Assembly: GCF_022059845.1 (NCBI RefSeq)
Contig: NZ_CP091851.1
Location: 3,596,001 to 3,660,000 of the forward strand
Reading direction: 5' to 3'
DNA length: 64,000 nucleotides
Source: Terrirubrum flagellatum
Lineage (GTDB): Bacteria; Pseudomonadota; Alphaproteobacteria; Rhizobiales; Beijerinckiaceae
The position numbers were made by a program, and so were the translations under genes. Positions within the stretch are counted from its first letter, which is position 1. Each line of letters starts with the position of its first letter. This document shows positions 61,669 to 64,000 of the stretch, piece by piece. A model generated the notes under the pieces. It had not been told where the DNA came from, searched no databases, and saw only the letters and a program-made list of their open reading frames with translations.

Positions 61669-64000
61669 TTGTTCTTGACGTTGGGCGGTCACGCGCGAGC
61701 CGGTCGCTCCCCCCTCAGACGCATCGCCGGCCTGCTGGCCGTGACCTTCGGGCTGCTCGTCTGGGGCGGCGCGGCGTCGGCGCTTGAGGCGATCCGCGTT
61801 CCGCCGGGTTCGCAGGCCATCGATCTGCTGCCGCGCGTCGAACGCCAGAGCGCGACCGGCGAAACCATCCAGATCTCCACTGCGCCTGGCGCCGACGGCA
61901 TCGTGCGACGCATCTCGGTGAAGTCACTGACGCCGGGCGCGCGATCGAGCTGGATCGCCTTCGCCTTGTCCAACAATACCGACGAGCAGGTCGAGAAGCT
62001 GCTCGTCGCGCCGCATTTCGTGCTCGTCGGCTCCGGCATCGTGCAGCCCGATCTCGGCTCGCAGCGCATCACCGCGGTGACCGCGAGCCAGGGCTCTTCG
62101 CCGGAGCGCGAGGATAGCCCCGACGCCGACGTGTTCCAGATCACGCTCGATCCCGGCGCGACGATCACTTTCGTCGCCGAGCTTGCGAACCCGGTGCTGC
62201 CGCAGCTCTATCTCTGGGATCAGGACGCCTATCGCGACAAGAACAATGGCCTCACGCTCTATCGCGGCATCGTCATCGGCATTGCGACGCTGCTCGCGCT
62301 TTTTCTTACCGTCGTTTTCGTCGTCAAAGGCGCGATCATTTTCCCCGCCGCGGCCGCCCTCGCCTGGGCCGTCCTCGCCTATGCCGGCATTGATTTCGGA
62401 TTTTTCAATCGCATCTTCGGCCTCGCGCCCGCGGCGAGCGGCGTCTATCGCGCCATTTCGGAAGCGGTGCTTGCGGCAACCTTGCTCGTCTTCCTCTTCG
62501 CCTATCTCAACCTCAATCGCTGGCATGTCCGCTACAGCCATCTGACGATCGGCTGGCTGCTCTTTCTTGGCGCGCTGATCGGGCTTGCGCTGTTCAATCC
62601 CGCCTTCGCCGCGGGCGTCGCGCGCGTCTCGATCGGCGCGGTCGCCGCGATCGGCCTCATTCTCATCCTCTATCTCTCGACGCATGGCTACGACCGCGCG
62701 GTGATGCTGATCCCGACCTGGCTGCTGCTGCTCTTATGGGTCGGCGCCGCGGCGCTCGTCGTCAACGGGCAGACGCAGAATGACACCGTCGCGCCGGCGC
62801 TCATCGGCGGCCTTGTGCTCATCGTGATGCTGATCGGCTTCACAGTGATGCAGCACGCCTTTTCCGGCGCGCCCGCGAATGAGACGATGGGCGCCGAGAC
62901 GATGCGACGTGCGCTGGCGCTGTCGGGCTCCGGCGATGCGGTGTTCGACTGGGACATTGCGACCGATCGCATCCATGCGGGAACGGAGATCGAGCAGCAG
63001 CTTGGCCTGCGCCGCGGTTCGCTTTCCGCGACGGCCTCCGACTGGCTTGCGCTCGTGCATCCGTTCGATCGCGATCAGTACGCCGCCGTGCTCGACGTCG
63101 CGCTCGAACAGCGGCGCGGCCGCATCCAGCATGATTTCCGCATCAAGGCGCAGAACGGACAATATCACTGGGCGCGGCTGAAAGCGCGGCCGGTGCTGGG
63201 CCCTGACGGCGAAGTGACGCGCATCATGGGCACTTTGTCTGATGTGACCGACATCCGTCACGCCGAAGAGCGCATGCTGCACGACGCCGTGCATGACAAT
63301 CTCACTGGCCTGCCCAACCGCGCGCTCTTCCTTGACCGCATCGAAGGCGCGCTGGCGATGGCGAAAGCCGATCCGCAGATCCGCCCGACCGTGCTTGCGA
63401 TCGACGTCGACAAATTCAAGCAGATCAACGAAACGGTCGGCCTCGCGGCGGGCGACTCCATCCTGCTCTCGCTGGCGCGCCGCCTGCGTCGCATTCTTCG
63501 GCCACAGGACACGTTGGGACGCATCGGCGGCGATGAGTTCGCGATCATCCTGATGTCGGAGCGCGAGCCCGAGCGCATCACCGCCTTCGCCGACATGGTG
63601 CGCCGGACGCTGGCGAGCCCGTTCGGCTTCGGCGACCGCGAACTCTATCTCAAGGCGTCGATCGGTCTGACGCTGGCCGACGGCCAGTCCAACACCACCA
63701 AGGACGACATGCTGCGCAACGCCGAGCTCGCGATGGCGCATGCGAAGAAGCTCGGCGGCGACCGCATCCAGGTGTTCCGCCCGGCGATGCGGCGCGAACG
63801 CGACGACCGGCTGAGCATCGAAGCCGATCTCAGGCGCGCGCTCGACCGGCAGGAAATCACGCTCGTCTATCAGCCGATCGTGCGGCTTGAAGATCGCACT
63901 GTCGCCGGTTTCGAGGCGCTGCTGCGCTGGGACCATCCAAGGCTTGGCCGCATCCCGCCGAAGGATTTCATCCCGATCGCGGAAGAGACGGGCCTCATCA
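61669..64000 (+). CDS. Membrane PAS-GGDEF-EAL cyclic-di-GMP protein (C-terminus outside window)
   Basis: At least 777 residues; the reading frame is open to the right edge. TTG 61669 is the likely start: AAGGAG lies seven bases upstream. Order: signal/anchor (~15-35), periplasmic domain (~35-200), about seven membrane helices (~200-410), PAS (~420-525), GGDEF (intact GGDEF at residues 620-624) and the start of EAL (intact 'EALLRW' at ~749). It could synthesise and break down cyclic di-GMP in response to an envelope signal. The periplasmic part has no clear family. Partial at the 3' end. Confidence 0.93.
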   Translation, partial: MFLTLGGHARAGRSPLRRIAGLLAVTFGLLVWGGAASALEAIRVPPGSQAIDLLPRVERQSATGETIQISTAPGADGIVRRISVKSLTPGARSSWIAFALSNNTDEQVEKLLVAPHFVLVGSGIVQPDLGSQRITAVTASQGSSPEREDSPDADVFQITLDPGATITFVAELANPVLPQLYLWDQDAYRDKNNGLTLYRGIVIGIATLLALFLTVVFVVKGAIIFPAAAALAWAVLAYAGIDFGFFNRIFGLAPAASGVYRAISEAVLAATLLVFLFAYLNLNRWHVRYSHLTIGWLLFLGALIGLALFNPAFAAGVARVSIGAVAAIGLILILYLSTHGYDRAVMLIPTWLLLLLWVGAAALVVNGQTQNDTVAPALIGGLVLIVMLIGFTVMQHAFSGAPANETMGAETMRRALALSGSGDAVFDWDIATDRIHAGTEIEQQLGLRRGSLSATASDWLALVHPFDRDQYAAVLDVALEQRRGRIQHDFRIKAQNGQYHWARLKARPVLGPDGEVTRIMGTLSDVTDIRHAEERMLHDAVHDNLTGLPNRALFLDRIEGALAMAKADPQIRPTVLAIDVDKFKQINETVGLAAGDSILLSLARRLRRILRPQDTLGRIGGDEFAIILMSEREPERITAFADMVRRTLASPFGFGDRELYLKASIGLTLADGQSNTTKDDMLRNAELAMAHAKKLGGDRIQVFRPAMRRERDDRLSIEADLRRALDRQEITLVYQPIVRLEDRTVAGFEALLRWDHPRLGRIPPKDFIPIAEETGLI

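Overview
The window is high-GC alphaproteobacterial DNA. It is densely packed with genes on both strands and has many 4-base ATGA/GTGA overlaps. Gene content and order point to the Hyphomicrobiales (Rhizobiales), perhaps near Beijerinckiaceae or Bosea-like lineages; the family is inference. The main signs are a CIRCE-controlled groES-groEL operon, the cysQ / DUF4170 / DUF374 / waaA / lpxK lipid A block facing a DUF2093 gene, an IalB-like protein, a ctaC-ctaD-ctaB-ctaF-ctaG-ctaE cytochrome oxidase operon followed by thrC and an M16 peptidase, and dispersed palindromic elements of rhizobial type. I see no rRNA, tRNA, insertion sequence, prophage or CRISPR array. The window looks like chromosome with small accessory patches.

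Layout. 1-2.5 kb: the 5' part of a YejA-type peptide-binding protein gene, two small charged proteins, a cold-shock protein and a small unknown. 2.5-5.4 kb: a nested inverted repeat, then groES-groEL with CIRCE, terminator and a second palindromic repeat. 5.4-9 kb: an NTF2-like secreted protein, an isochorismatase-like hydrolase without the usual cysteine, a LysR regulator and a Sua5-type tRNA-modification enzyme. 9-15.7 kb: acyl-CoA dehydrogenase plus two SDRs, CorA, a conserved unknown, the abasic-site protein SRAP and a tyrosine phosphatase. 15.7-26 kb: a dipeptide-type ABC importer (binding protein and two permeases, no ATPases) divergent from anmK and a serine hydrolase, with murQ, an EamA transporter and a penicillin-acylase-family Ntn hydrolase. 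Together these look like a cell-wall salvage region. 26-30 kb: a glutamine-synthetase-like / aldehyde dehydrogenase / iron alcohol dehydrogenase operon, preceded by two tandem GntR-type operator candidates. 30-35.7 kb: EamA transporter, GNAT, kinase-like phosphotransferase, metallophosphoesterase, a dehalogenase with a complete fluoroacetate-dehalogenase active site, and purD. 35.7-39.7 kb: a DHA2-type efflux pump and divergent TetR with a perfect operator palindrome, a PhnA-domain protein next to an apparent purD 5' relic, and an ArsR / SRPBCC pair with two operator copies. 39.7-45.7 kb: xseA and the lipid A/Kdo block. 45.7-51.5 kb: a DUF6101-like protein, a membrane LytTR regulator, a secreted alpha/beta hydrolase, ubiA, two unknown exported proteins and IalB. 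51.7-64 kb: the aa3-type cytochrome c oxidase operon, thrC, M16 peptidase, folD, GNAT, and a large PAS-GGDEF-EAL membrane protein that runs off the right edge.

The most interesting points are the fluoroacetate dehalogenase candidate (33485-34390), the cell-wall salvage neighbourhood (15.7-26 kb), three copies of a palindromic element whose core is kept while its arms change in a compensatory way, the tandem GntR-like sites, and the purD start fragment at about 38.7 kb.
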